A stretch of DNA of 64,000 bases, from positions 62,001 through 126,000 of the forward strand of contig CAYZCW010000003.1 of the NCBI GenBank assembly GCA_964477035.1. Direction: 5' to 3'. The stretch is from SLSG01 sp964477035 (lineage in GTDB: Bacteria > Bacteroidota > Bacteroidia > Bacteroidales > UBA7960). How positions within the stretch are numbered: the stretch's first letter is position 1; each line of letters opens with the position of its first letter. The notes beneath the pieces are model-generated. The model did not search any database, had not been told where the DNA came from, and was given only the letters and a program-made list of their open reading frames with translations. A program made the translations under genes and the position numbers. This document shows, one piece after another, positions 8,258 through 16,765 of the stretch.

Positions 8258-9913
8258 ATGCCCCTGCCCATCCGACGATATCCAAAAAAAGCACGCTTCC
8301 TCAGCAACGGCTGGGTGCTCATCGCACTCATCACCTCCCTGCTGGTGGCCCTGCCCCTGCTGGTCATATTCCCGGAGGTATTCGTGTCGGGGGATGAGAC
8401 CTGGCGGCACATCCTGCACCGGCTCATTCCGTCCTATGCCCTGAACACCTTGTTGCTGATGGCCGGAGTCGCCGCCCTGACGTTCCTGATGGGGGTCAGC
8501 ACGGCCTGGCTGGTCACCCTGTACGACTTCCCGGGCAGGCGCTTTTTTCAGTGGGCGCTGATCCTGCCCATCTCCATCCCGGCCTACATCCTGGGCTTCA
8601 CCTGGGCGGGGATCCTGGACTATACCTCACCGGTTTACGTGTTCCTGAGGAACCACTTCGGGGTGGACACCGGGCCCTACCTGCTGTTCAACATCCTGTC
8701 GCTGCCCGGGGCCATCCTGGTGCTGTCGCTTTCCCTCTACCCCTATGTTTACCTGATCACCCGGGCCTATTTCATGAAACAGTCGGCCTCCCTGCTGGAA
8801 GTGGCTGCCTCGCTGGGGCGCAAACCCATGCAGGCTTTCTTCTCCGCCGCCCTCCCGCTGGCCAGGCCGGCCATCGTGGCAGGCATTTCTCTGGCGCTGA
8901 TGGAGGTATTGAACGACTACGGACTGGCACGCTACTATGGCGTGGATACATTCACGACGGGCATCTTCACCGCCTGGTTCGCCTTCGGGAACGCCTCCGC
9001 GGCCATGAAGCTGTCGGCCTACCTGATGGTGCTTGTGCTGGCGCTGATCCTGCTGGAACGTTACCAGCGCGGACAGATGCGGTACGAAGTGGTGGGCAGC
9101 CATTACCGCCCGCCGGGGATCCGCCGCCTCCGCGGCCTGCGCCAGGCAGCCGCCCTGGGGCTCTGCCTGCTGCCCCTGCTGCCGGGCTTCATCTTCCCCC
9201 TCTCCATGCTGTTCCACTGGAGCCTGCAGACCGCGGCCCAGGTGCTGGACATCCGGTTCTGGGAACTCATCCGCAACAGTTTTCTGCTGGCCCTGGCGGC
9301 CTCGGCCGTGGTGGTGATCGTCAGCCTGTTCATCGCCTTTACGGTGCGCAGCTTCCCGGGCCGCCTGGTGCGGGCACTGGCGCGGATCGCCACCCTGGGC
9401 TATGCCCTGCCGGGCGCGGTGGTGGCCATCGGCATCATGGTGCCGTTCCTCTGGCTGGACGGCCGGCTGGCCGCAGCCATGCCCGGGCTGGGGGTCGCGC
9501 TCAGCGGCACCTGGTTTGCCCTGGTTTACGCCTATATGGTGCGGTTCCTGGCCGTGGGCTACCACAGCATGGAAAGCGGCATGGCCGGGCTTTCCCATTC
9601 GATGGACGAGGCCTCCCGCTCGCTGGGACATACAAACCTGAACACCTTGCGCAAAGTGATCCTGCCGTTGATGAAGGCGCCGGTGCTCAGCGCCACCCTG
9701 CTGGTGTTCATCGACGTGCTCAAGGAATTGCCGCTGACGCTGATCCTCCGTCCGTTCAACTTCGACACCCTGGCCATCAGGGCCTTTGAATATGCGTCGG
9801 ATGAGCGGGTGGCCGAGGCGGCGCCGGCCGCGCTGATCATCGTGCTGGTGGGGATCGTGCCGGCCTTCCTGCTTAACCGGATGATGGGGGGCAAGACCGT
9901 GCTGCATAGCTGA
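8258..9913 (+). CDS. ABC transporter permease, ferric-iron type, two fused permease domains (FbpB-like)
   Basis: A 551-residue inner-membrane protein with about twelve predicted helices, built as a tandem of two binding-protein-dependent permease domains. Each half has an EAA loop for contact with the ATPase: LLEVAASLGRKPMQAFFSAALPLARPAIVAG near residues 180-210 and MDEASRSLGHTNLNTLRKVILPL near 450-470. Fused permeases of this length are the rule in FbpB-type iron importers. The ATG at 8258 starts 11 bases after the binding-protein stop codon; an upstream in-frame extension would overlap that gene and lacks membrane character. Confidence 0.88.
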   Translation: MPLPIRRYPKKARFLSNGWVLIALITSLLVALPLLVIFPEVFVSGDETWRHILHRLIPSYALNTLLLMAGVAALTFLMGVSTAWLVTLYDFPGRRFFQWALILPISIPAYILGFTWAGILDYTSPVYVFLRNHFGVDTGPYLLFNILSLPGAILVLSLSLYPYVYLITRAYFMKQSASLLEVAASLGRKPMQAFFSAALPLARPAIVAGISLALMEVLNDYGLARYYGVDTFTTGIFTAWFAFGNASAAMKLSAYLMVLVLALILLERYQRGQMRYEVVGSHYRPPGIRRLRGLRQAAALGLCLLPLLPGFIFPLSMLFHWSLQTAAQVLDIRFWELIRNSFLLALAASAVVVIVSLFIAFTVRSFPGRLVRALARIATLGYALPGAVVAIGIMVPFLWLDGRLAAAMPGLGVALSGTWFALVYAYMVRFLAVGYHSMESGMAGLSHSMDEASRSLGHTNLNTLRKVILPLMKAPVLSATLLVFIDVLKELPLTLILRPFNFDTLAIRAFEYASDERVAEAAPAALIIVLVGIVPAFLLNRMMGGKTVLHS

Positions 9914-9958
9914 TGGGGGCGCGCCCCTGTGGGGGCAACACAAAAGAAAGGAACAACC

Positions 9959-11014
9959 ATGAACACCCTTGAAATAAAAAACCTGCACAAGAAGTTCCCC
10001 GGAACCCAGGCCTATGCCGTGAGGGATTTCTCCCTGGAGGTCGCCCGGGGAGAGATCATGGCCCTGTTGGGAGAGAGCGGATGCGGCAAAACCACGATCC
10101 TTCGGATGATCGCCGGGTTTGAAACCCCGACCCGGGGGGAGATCCTGCTCAACGGCGAGGTGGTCAGCAGCGACCGGTTGTTTGTGGAGCCCGGGAAAAG
10201 AGGGGTCGGCATCGTGTTTCAGGACTATGCCCTCTTTCCGCATAAGACCGTGTGGGAGAACATCTGCTTCGGACTGTTCCGGCATGGACGGGAGGAAAGG
10301 AGCGAAAAGGCCGTGGCGATCATCCAGCTGGCGGGACTGCAAGGACTGGAACAGCGGTATCCGCACCAGCTGAGCGGCGGACAAAAACAACGGGTGGCCC
10401 TGGCGCGTGCGCTGGCCCCCGAGCCGGGCATCATCCTGTTCGACGAGCCGTTCAGCAACCTGGACTCCATGCGCAAGACCCAGATGCGCGAGGACATCCG
10501 CGACATCATCCGGAAGTCCGGCGCCACGGCCGTTTTCGTCACCCACGACACCCGGGATGTGCTGGCCATCGCCGACCGGGTCGCCGTGATCCGCGATGGG
10601 GTCAACCTGCAGACCGGCCCGCCCGGGGAGGTCTATGCCCATCCGACGAACCCCTATGTGGCCCGCTTCTTCGGCAAGACCAACCTGATGCGGGGCGTCA
10701 TTGCCGAAGGGGGCTACCAGACCCCCATCGGTTTCATCCCGGCCGACCTGCCGCTGCCGGCGTCCATGAAAGAGGTGATGCTGTCCATCCGGCCGGGGCA
10801 TTTTGAACCCGCCGGAGAAGAAGAGGGCTGTTTCTGCGGCAGGATCAAACGCCGAAGCTTCCTGGGCGAATACCTGGAAGTGGTTTGTGCGGTGAAGGGG
10901 CCCGGCGGACAGGAAACCGAGGTGGTGATCCACGCCCCGCCCGGGCACGACTGCGACAGCGGCATCTGCCATTTCCGGTACCGGGGCGACAGACATCCGG
11001 GGGTAATGGGCTAG
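9959..11014 (+). CDS. ABC transporter ATP-binding protein, ferric-iron type (FbpC-like)
   Basis: A 351-residue ATPase that would power the importer formed with the two preceding gene products. The nucleotide-binding domain shows Walker A GESGCGKTT (about residues 37-45), Q-loop FQDYALFPHKT, signature LSGGQKQRVALARAL, Walker B ILFDEPFSNLD and switch histidine VTHD. The last 110 residues form a TOBE-type regulatory domain. The ATG at 9959 has AAAGGA upstream; an ATG 30 bases earlier adds an unconserved peptide. It is the last gene of the operon, with a repeat region and a hairpin with a T-run downstream. Confidence 0.9.
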   Translation: MNTLEIKNLHKKFPGTQAYAVRDFSLEVARGEIMALLGESGCGKTTILRMIAGFETPTRGEILLNGEVVSSDRLFVEPGKRGVGIVFQDYALFPHKTVWENICFGLFRHGREERSEKAVAIIQLAGLQGLEQRYPHQLSGGQKQRVALARALAPEPGIILFDEPFSNLDSMRKTQMREDIRDIIRKSGATAVFVTHDTRDVLAIADRVAVIRDGVNLQTGPPGEVYAHPTNPYVARFFGKTNLMRGVIAEGGYQTPIGFIPADLPLPASMKEVMLSIRPGHFEPAGEEEGCFCGRIKRRSFLGEYLEVVCAVKGPGGQETEVVIHAPPGHDCDSGICHFRYRGDRHPGVMG

Positions 11015-11104
11015 CGGGTGTCCCCTGGAGGATTGCCTGGCGGCCATCCCAATAACCCCCTCCGGGTGTCCCCTGGAGGATTGCCTGGCGGCCATCCTCC
11101 AGGG
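11015..11104. repeat. REP-like element: 35-bp direct repeat with an 11-bp hairpin
   Basis: A 35-base unit occurs twice, at 11015-11049 and 11063-11097, starting one base after the fbpC-like stop codon. In the second copy CCCTGGAGGAT (11071-11081) pairs perfectly with ATCCTCCAGGG (11094-11104). No protein is encoded. Confidence 0.8.
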
Positions 11105-11128
11105 AGGCAGGTCTCAAAACAAAGGAAA

Positions 11129-11163
11129 GCCTGATTTCGTTTCACGAAATCAAGGCATTTTTT
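11129..11163 (+). terminator. Terminator of the ferric-type ABC operon
   Basis: Stem GATTTCG/CGAAATC (11133-11139 with 11145-11151), extended by GCC/GGC, followed by TTTTTT at 11158-11163. It lies 115 bases beyond the stop codon of the ATPase gene. Confidence 0.6.
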
Positions 11164-11201
11164 CACAGGCCCCTCAGGAAGCAAGCTTCCCAGGGTCCTG
11201 G

Positions 11202-11237
11202 AAAAAAAAGCCTGTCAGCAAATTGCTGACAGGCTTT
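11202..11237 (-). terminator. Terminator of tRNA-Pro
   Basis: A 13-base-pair perfect stem (11207-11219 with 11225-11237, five-base loop) followed on the minus strand by a run of eight T. It begins 13 bases past the end of the tRNA. Confidence 0.85.
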
Positions 11238-11246
11238 CCTTTGTTT

Positions 11247-11324
<78 letters not shown>

Positions 11325-11336
11325 AAATTCAGGGGG

Positions 11337-11367
11337 CAAAGTTAAGGATAAATTCTTTTGTCGCAAA
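11337..11367 (-). promoter_or_regulatory. Promoter of tRNA-Pro
   Basis: On the minus strand TTTG (11364-11367), 19 bases, then TAACTTTG (11337-11344): a full match to the Bacteroidota consensus, placing the start of transcription a few bases before the mature 5' end. Confidence 0.75.
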
Positions 11368-11381
11368 CCATTTTGACATTT

Positions 11382-11798
11382 TCACTTATCCAGTTCCTCC
11401 CGCAACTTCCTGGGCAGCGACGCCACCACCAGATCGTAAGAGTCCCGGATCCACTGCTTCACCAGCGGCACGGGCAGGGAACCGTCCATCAGCAGGGTGT
11501 TCCAGTGTTTTTTATTCATGTGGTAACCGGGCAGCACCGCCGGATAGCGCTCCCGCAGCGCCATGGCCTGCTCCGGGTCGCATTTCACATTGACCGAGTC
11601 GAAGGCATCCACGTCGGTGAGGCAGAACATTTTGCCCTGGACGTAAAACACCAGGGTGCTTTCGTCGAAGGGGAATTTCTCAGTGGCCCCTTTGAATGAC
11701 AGACAGAATTCGCGAAATGATTCAATGTCCATACTGAATGCATAATTTCGTGTCCGTTCAACGATCCCCTTATGCAGCCCGGTAAATAAATTATTCAT
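11382..11798 (-). CDS. MmcQ/YjbR family DNA-binding-type protein
   Basis: A 138-residue protein of the MmcQ/YjbR family, whose fold resembles a double-wing DNA-binding domain and whose role is unknown. Family features visible: FPFDESTLVFYVQGKMFCLTDVD in the first half and GYHMNKKHWNTLLMDGS in the second. The ATG at 11798 overlaps the stop codon of the helicase gene (ATGA), which suggests translational coupling. Family members usually begin near the internal MDIESFREFC, 22 residues later, so that start is also possible. Confidence 0.8.
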   Translation of the reverse strand: MNNLFTGLHKGIVERTRNYAFSMDIESFREFCLSFKGATEKFPFDESTLVFYVQGKMFCLTDVDAFDSVNVKCDPEQAMALRERYPAVLPGYHMNKKHWNTLLMDGSLPVPLVKQWIRDSYDLVVASLPRKLREELDK

Positions 11799-14170
11799 TC
11801 CTCTGGAACCAGGCTCCCAGTGGAATCTTCCTCCCCGTCCCTGCCCATCGCCGCCAGGGCATACCGCACATCTCCGTAGGAGAACTCATCGCCCAGCACG
11901 GCCATGATGTCTTTCAGCCGCGTGGAGCCCACGGCCGCGGAGGCGGCCATGATCTTGCCCAGCTTGTCCCGGTCCAGCAGCCGTTCCACGTTCAGGCGGC
12001 CTGCGGCCACGCAGGCCGCCAGGTGGGTTTCGATGGTCGTATAGGCCAGCGACCGCAGCCCGGCGATCTCTTCGACCGAACAGCCTTGCCCGAACAGCTC
12101 CAGGGTGGTTTCGGCCGAGGGTCCCGGCAGCGGCTTCTCCTCATCCCACCGGGCACGTTCCCCGGTACGCCCGCCGGGGCGGCCTTCTTGCTTCGGGGCC
12201 TGGCCCGTCCGGCGGCGCCCCCCCATTTTCTGGCGGCCGGCCTTTCCTTTGCCCATCCGGTCTCCCGGGCCGGAGCGGCCCGCCCCTTCCGACTGACGCC
12301 GCCGCTCCGGGGCCAGCCGGGCCTCCTCCAGCACCGTCCGGTCCACCTCCCGCCCTTCCATCACCGAGCGCACCAGCGCCCCGGCCTTATTTATCCGACG
12401 AAGCTTTTCAAAAAACACACCCTCCAGCTCCCGCAGCTCCCGCACATACTTTTTTACCCCGGACAGCCCCTCCAGCTCGCCGATGTGTGCAAAGACCCGG
12501 GTCGAGAAGGCATTCAGGCGGGGCGAGAAGTAGCCGGTGGCCGCCTCCACCCGCTCTTTCAGGAAGGCGAGCTCGTCTCCTTCCGCATCCGGCCGCCGGC
12601 GTCTGAGCTGGCTCAGAAAGCGTTCGCCCACCACGGGGAGTAATCCCACCTCGCCCAGCAGCCCCTCCGCCCAGGGACGGAACCGCTGCTTGGCCGACCG
12701 CCCCTCCTCCTTGTCGTAGGTGTCCACATGGGCCTTACAGGCCGCCTGCAGGCCGCCGAAATCGAAGGCCCGCGCCATCTCCTCCCGCAGGTAGCGCCGG
12801 GACTCTTCCCGCAGCAGCCGCTGCAGGGCCTCCGGTGCCTCACGCCTCACCGGCAGGCCGGCCAGCACCGCATCGGGGGCCAGGCTGCGCTCCGGCAGGG
12901 GGGCTGTCAGCACCAGCCCGTCCAGTCCCCTCAGGCGCGACAGGGCCACGTACACCTGTCCGGGTGCGAAGGCCGCCGATACGTCGATGGCCGCCTTGTC
13001 GAAGGTCAGCCCCTGGCTCTTGTGCACCGTGATCGCCCAGGCCAGCCGGACCGGAAGCTGGGTGAAGGTTCCCTTGACTTTTTCCTCGATGTCCCCGCTC
13101 TCCCGGTTCAGGCTGTAGCTCTTGTTCTCCCATGTGTACCGGTTCACCCCGGCCGGAGGGGAGCCGTCGGCAAAGACCACTTCGATGTCCTCCCCGTCGA
13201 TGTGGTCGATGGTGCCCACCTTGCCGTTGAAGTAGCGTCCCTCCCCCGAATAGTCGTTCTTGATGAACATCACCTGGGCGCCCTCTTTCAACTCCAGCCG
13301 GGCCTCCATGGGATACTGGTGCTCCCCGAAATCCCCGTCCACCACCGCATCGAAAAACCAGGACCGCCCCTCAAGCCGTTCCAGGGCCTTGCGGTTGATG
13401 GCCTCTGCACGGACATTGTGGGTGGTCAGAAACACATGCCCCTCCCCGGCCGTCGGGTCGAAGGACGGGTCCACCAGCTCGTTGAGCATCGCGGCCTCCT
13501 CATGGCCCACACGGTTTTCCCGCACCTTGTTCAAGAGGGAAATAAAGCGGGGGTCGCGCTGCCGGTACACCGTCTCCAGCTCCAGGTAAAGGGGAGGCTG
13601 GTGCGCCAGGGCACGGGCCTGGAAGAAGTGCATCGTCGGATAGTGTTGCCGCAACAGCCCCCATTCCTCCTGCTTCACCACCGGAGGCAGCTGGAACAGG
13701 TCGCCGATAAAAAGGAGCTGCACCCCGCCGAAGGGACGGTGGCGCTGCCGCCTGACCGCCCGCAGCACCGTGTCGATGGCGTCCAGCAGGTCGGCCCGCA
13801 GCATGCTCACCTCGTCGATGATCAGCAGCTCCATCTCGCTGAGCAGCCGCCGCTTGTGGCTGTGCAGGCGAAGCTGGCGCATCAGTGAGCGGGGGGTGTT
13901 CAGGGGAAAGGACATGGGCACATCCCCGGGAAGGGCATCCGACGGAATGAAAGCGCCGAAAGGCAACTGAAACAGGGAATGCAGGGTCACCCCCCCTGCA
14001 TGGATGGCCGCGATGCCGGTGGGGGCGGCCACCACGGTCTTCTTGTGGGTCCGGGACACCACCTCTTTCAGGAAGGTGGTCTTGCCCGTGCCGGCCCGCC
14101 CCGTGAGGAACAGGGGACAGTCCGTGCTGTTGATGAAGAGGGAGGCCAGTCGGGCAGGGGATTCGGACAT
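11795..14170 (-). CDS. PIF1/RecD-like SF1 helicase with C-terminal winged-helix (RecQ-type HTH) domain
   Basis: A 791-residue ATP-dependent helicase expected to unwind DNA during repair or replication. Residues 1-420 form the motor: Walker A GRAGTGKTTF at 23-32, APTGIAA, Walker B LLIIDEVSML, and the C-terminal motifs HKSQGLTF and VYVALSRLRGLDGL. An HRDC-like helical section follows (about 520-600), then a low-complexity basic linker (about 630-690), then an HTH module of the RecQ/helicase type (ETTLELFGQGCSVEEIAG...). This arrangement is common in Bacteroidota. A TATTTTTG box lies about 60 bases upstream. The partner gene yjbR overlaps its end by 4 bases. Confidence 0.88.
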   Translation of the reverse strand: MSESPARLASLFINSTDCPLFLTGRAGTGKTTFLKEVVSRTHKKTVVAAPTGIAAIHAGGVTLHSLFQLPFGAFIPSDALPGDVPMSFPLNTPRSLMRQLRLHSHKRRLLSEMELLIIDEVSMLRADLLDAIDTVLRAVRRQRHRPFGGVQLLFIGDLFQLPPVVKQEEWGLLRQHYPTMHFFQARALAHQPPLYLELETVYRQRDPRFISLLNKVRENRVGHEEAAMLNELVDPSFDPTAGEGHVFLTTHNVRAEAINRKALERLEGRSWFFDAVVDGDFGEHQYPMEARLELKEGAQVMFIKNDYSGEGRYFNGKVGTIDHIDGEDIEVVFADGSPPAGVNRYTWENKSYSLNRESGDIEEKVKGTFTQLPVRLAWAITVHKSQGLTFDKAAIDVSAAFAPGQVYVALSRLRGLDGLVLTAPLPERSLAPDAVLAGLPVRREAPEALQRLLREESRRYLREEMARAFDFGGLQAACKAHVDTYDKEEGRSAKQRFRPWAEGLLGEVGLLPVVGERFLSQLRRRRPDAEGDELAFLKERVEAATGYFSPRLNAFSTRVFAHIGELEGLSGVKKYVRELRELEGVFFEKLRRINKAGALVRSVMEGREVDRTVLEEARLAPERRRQSEGAGRSGPGDRMGKGKAGRQKMGGRRRTGQAPKQEGRPGGRTGERARWDEEKPLPGPSAETTLELFGQGCSVEEIAGLRSLAYTTIETHLAACVAAGRLNVERLLDRDKLGKIMAASAAVGSTRLKDIMAVLGDEFSYGDVRYALAAMGRDGEEDSTGSLVPEE

Positions 14171-14228
14171 GGGGGCGGCGGGTTTTTCCGGTTCTTGGAG
14201 GCCTTACAGGCTGCGTGACTCTGCCCTT

Positions 14229-14236
14229 CAAAAATA
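14229..14236 (-). promoter_or_regulatory. -7 promoter element of the helicase-yjbR operon
   Basis: TATTTTTG on the minus strand, about 60 bases before the helicase start codon. No matching TTG was found at -33. Confidence 0.4.
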
Positions 14237-14343
14237 CGGTTTTCCGCCGAGCGGAAACAGCCCGCGGCAAAGAATCCTCCCAACGGCCGGATGGGCCGCT
14301 TACCAAAAAAATGCTATTTTTAATGCGCTGCAAAACCGACCCG

Positions 14344-15600
14344 ATGACCGGACAAAACCAGCTGAACGAACCCAGGGCCGCCGGAAGCCATCCCGGCGCA
14401 TGGCGGCTGTTCCTGGAGTTTTTGAAGCTCGGTTCGGTGGCCTTCGGCGGTCCCGCAGCGCATGCCGCACTGATGGAGCAGGAGCTGGTCAGCCGCCGCA
14501 AATGGTTGTCTCACCAGCAGTTTCTCGATTTCCTGGGGGCGGTGAACCTCATCCCCGGACCCAACTCCACCCAGATGACGATGCTGGTCGGATACAAGCT
14601 GCGCGGACTGCCCGGCATGCTGGCCACAGGCTTCGGGTTCATTATCCCTGCGGCCCTGATCACCGGCCTGCTGGCCTGGCTGTATGTTACCTACGGCCAG
14701 GTCCCGGCGGTGGAGGGTTTGTTCTTCGGACTGAAGCCGGCCGTGATCGCAGTGATCGCCGGGGCCATCCTGAATCTGGGCCAAAAGGCTCTTAAGGGGT
14801 TCTGGCTGGGGGTGCTGGGGGTGCTCACCCTGGGAGCCACCCTGGCCGGTCTCGGAGAGATTGTGGCCATCCTGGGCGCCGGCGCACTGGGCATGCTGGC
14901 CTTCGGAATGCACACCCTGGTGCGCGGAAAAAACAAACCGAAGGACAAGCCCCCGGACAGCGGGACGCCAAACGACCGAAAAGGCAATGGCCCGGGCAAG
15001 CCCGGCGGCGGCGGACTGAAAGGGCTGATGCCCCTCCCCCTGCTGGCCACTGCTTCTGCAGCCCTGGCATCCTACTCCCTCCTGAAACTCTTCTGGGTCT
15101 TCGCCAGGATCGGGGCGGTGCTGTTTGGCACCGGCTATGTCCTGGTGGCTTACCTGGACGGGGAACTGGTCGAAAAGCTGGGCTGGATCACCCGTGAGCA
15201 GCTGCTCGATGCCATCGCCATCGGGCAGTTCACACCGGGACCCATCCTGACGGCCGCCACTTTCATCGGATACCTTCTCGACGGCGTCCCGGGCGCCCTG
15301 GCGGCCACGGCAGGCATCTTCCTGCCTTCCTTTGTTTTCATCCTGCTGCTCTACCCGGTCATCCCCCGCCTGAGGCGCTCCCCTTACACCTCCGCATTCC
15401 TGGACTCGGTCAATATGGCGGCCGTGGCTGTCATGCTCAGCGTCACCATCCTGATGACCATCGACACCGCCACCGACTGGCGGACTGCCCTCATCCTTGG
15501 GCTGGCCCTCGGGGTGGTATTCGGACTGAAAAAGATCGGTTCCGTCTGGATCATACTGGGCGGGGCCGCCCTGGGCTATCTCCTGCAGCTCATCTTCTGA
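14344..15600 (+). CDS. Chromate transporter (ChrA) family, two-domain form
   Basis: A 418-residue inner-membrane protein with two CHR domains in tandem, the long form of the ChrA family that exports chromate by anion or proton coupling. The first domain starts with FLKLGSVAFGGPAAHAALM and has LIPGPNSTQM; the second has GAVLFGTGYVLVAYL and QFTPGPILTAATFIGYLLDG. The two halves are joined by a charged linker rich in K, P and G (about residues 200-232). The ATG at 14344 is chosen because upstream residues are polar and unconserved. Transported substrate is not proven for most members; sulfate-like anions are possible. Confidence 0.85.
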   Translation: MTGQNQLNEPRAAGSHPGAWRLFLEFLKLGSVAFGGPAAHAALMEQELVSRRKWLSHQQFLDFLGAVNLIPGPNSTQMTMLVGYKLRGLPGMLATGFGFIIPAALITGLLAWLYVTYGQVPAVEGLFFGLKPAVIAVIAGAILNLGQKALKGFWLGVLGVLTLGATLAGLGEIVAILGAGALGMLAFGMHTLVRGKNKPKDKPPDSGTPNDRKGNGPGKPGGGGLKGLMPLPLLATASAALASYSLLKLFWVFARIGAVLFGTGYVLVAYLDGELVEKLGWITREQLLDAIAIGQFTPGPILTAATFIGYLLDGVPGALAATAGIFLPSFVFILLLYPVIPRLRRSPYTSAFLDSVNMAAVAVMLSVTILMTIDTATDWRTALILGLALGVVFGLKKIGSVWIILGGAALGYLLQLIF

Positions 15601-15633
15601 GGGCAGGGCTGCCGGATTGTGGTATATTTTTTG

Positions 15634-15641
15634 TACCTTTG
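15634..15641 (+). promoter_or_regulatory. -7 promoter element of ssrA
   Basis: TACCTTTG, a full TAnnTTTG match, ending 15 bases before the mature tmRNA 5' end. This fits a short precursor leader removed by RNase P. Confidence 0.55.
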
Positions 15642-15656
15642 TCCCTGCAAACCCAT

Positions 15657-16030
15657 GGGGCTGATATGGATTAGACAGCAGGTCTGGTGGGAGTGTAAGC
15701 ATGCCGAGCGTCGTGATTCTGGCTCGTAAATCCCAGGCGCATCGCCTATAAACGGCAACTCTAACTACGCAATGGCCGCTTAATAACAGTTATTAAGCGC
15801 CGTTTGTTTCCCGGGAAGCCACGCCTGGCCGCGTCCCCAAGGAAACATCATCAAAAGCCGGGATACGTCATGCAAGGCCCTGGTGCATGGCCGACAATCA
15901 AAAGGGCTCAGGCAAGCGGTGGGGCCGCCTGTTCCCAGCCGCAAGCCGAATCCAAAACTACAGGATAAGCATGTAGAAAGCATTTCTGTCGCTTGTTTGG
16001 ACGAGGGTTCAAATCCCTCCAGCTCCACCA
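15657..16030 (+). ncRNA. ssrA: Transfer-messenger RNA (tmRNA)
   Basis: A 374-base RNA that rescues stalled ribosomes and tags the nascent peptide for proteolysis. The 5' GGGGCTG (15657-15663) pairs with CAGCTCC before the encoded CCA at 16028-16030. The T-arm GGGTTCAAATCCC is present, as is the start ATATGGATTAGACAGC found in tmRNAs. The tag frame runs from a GGC resume codon at 15754 to tandem TAA stops at 15781-15786 and reads GNSNYAMAA, with AMAA where most tags end ALAA. A strong terminator follows. Confidence 0.95.
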
Positions 16031-16039
16031 GAATTGAAG

Positions 16040-16071
16040 GCCGCCGGGACAACTCCCGGCGGCTTTTTTTT
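16040..16071 (+). terminator. Terminator of ssrA
   Basis: Ten-base-pair stem GCCGCCGGGA/TCCCGGCGGC (16040-16049 with 16054-16063) followed by eight T. Confidence 0.9.
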
Positions 16072-16168
16072 ATGCCTGGATGCGTGGATTTGATTTTTGC
16101 CATAAATATCATACCTTTATGTATACGCATATTGATATAATTATTTAAAATCGACAAAACAGACAATT

Positions 16169-16765
16169 GTGGCTACTCAAGGACAGGTGCTGGACATGTC
16201 CCCCCTGGGCATGGTATTCACCGTAATAAAAAGCAAAGCCGACACGGACGGGAAAGCCCTTGAACTGGAATGGGAATTGCTGCCCGGATGCAATATGGTG
16301 GATCCACTCCACCACATTCATCCGCATGCCATGGAAACCTACCATATCCTTGAAGGAGAAATGGAGTTTTTTATCAGGGACAAATGGGTCCGTGCAAAAA
16401 AAGGGGATCGCCTGGTCGTGGAGAAAGGCGTCAGGCACACCTTCAGGAACCCGACAGACTCCGTCGTGAGGGTCTTTAACACGCATGAACCGGCCCTCGC
16501 CATGGAGGATTATTTTGAAGACGTGGTCAGGGTGATCGATGTGGCAAGCAACAAGCGGACAAGAAAAGTCAGCATGAAAAACCCGAGGTCCATGCTGTTG
16601 TTCGGGGTACTCATGCGCAATTACCGCAAGGAAATCATCGCCGTGAAACCCCCTGATCTCCTGGTGCGGGTAATGGGAGGGATTGCCCGTGTCCTCGGCG
16701 TGGACTACAGGAAAGGGGACATCAGGCCACCCTATGCAGCCGCACCAGCAGGAAACCGGCCATGA
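16169..16765 (+). CDS. Cupin domain protein
   Basis: A 198-residue protein with a single cupin barrel in its first 115 residues. The metal-binding pattern is visible: HHIHPHAMETYHILEGEMEF (motif 1, three candidate histidines and a glutamate) and RHTFRNPTD (motif 2). The C-terminal 80 residues are basic and helical and not recognised. Start is GTG at 16169; an internal ATG ten codons later is an alternative. Its last 44 bases overlap the convergent gene on the other strand. No substrate or reaction can be assigned. Confidence 0.75.
   Translation: MATQGQVLDMSPLGMVFTVIKSKADTDGKALELEWELLPGCNMVDPLHHIHPHAMETYHILEGEMEFFIRDKWVRAKKGDRLVVEKGVRHTFRNPTDSVVRVFNTHEPALAMEDYFEDVVRVIDVASNKRTRKVSMKNPRSMLLFGVLMRNYRKEIIAVKPPDLLVRVMGGIARVLGVDYRKGDIRPPYAAAPAGNRP

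Noticed and set aside
8627..11095. Open frame of 822 codons on the minus strand
   Set aside because: Antisense to the ABC permease and ATPase genes, low-complexity Q/H/R/G composition. Its repeated N-terminus only reflects the 35-bp direct repeat.
15780..16166. Short open frames on both strands over the tmRNA
   Set aside because: The RNA gene explains the sequence, and the predicted peptides have no family resemblance.
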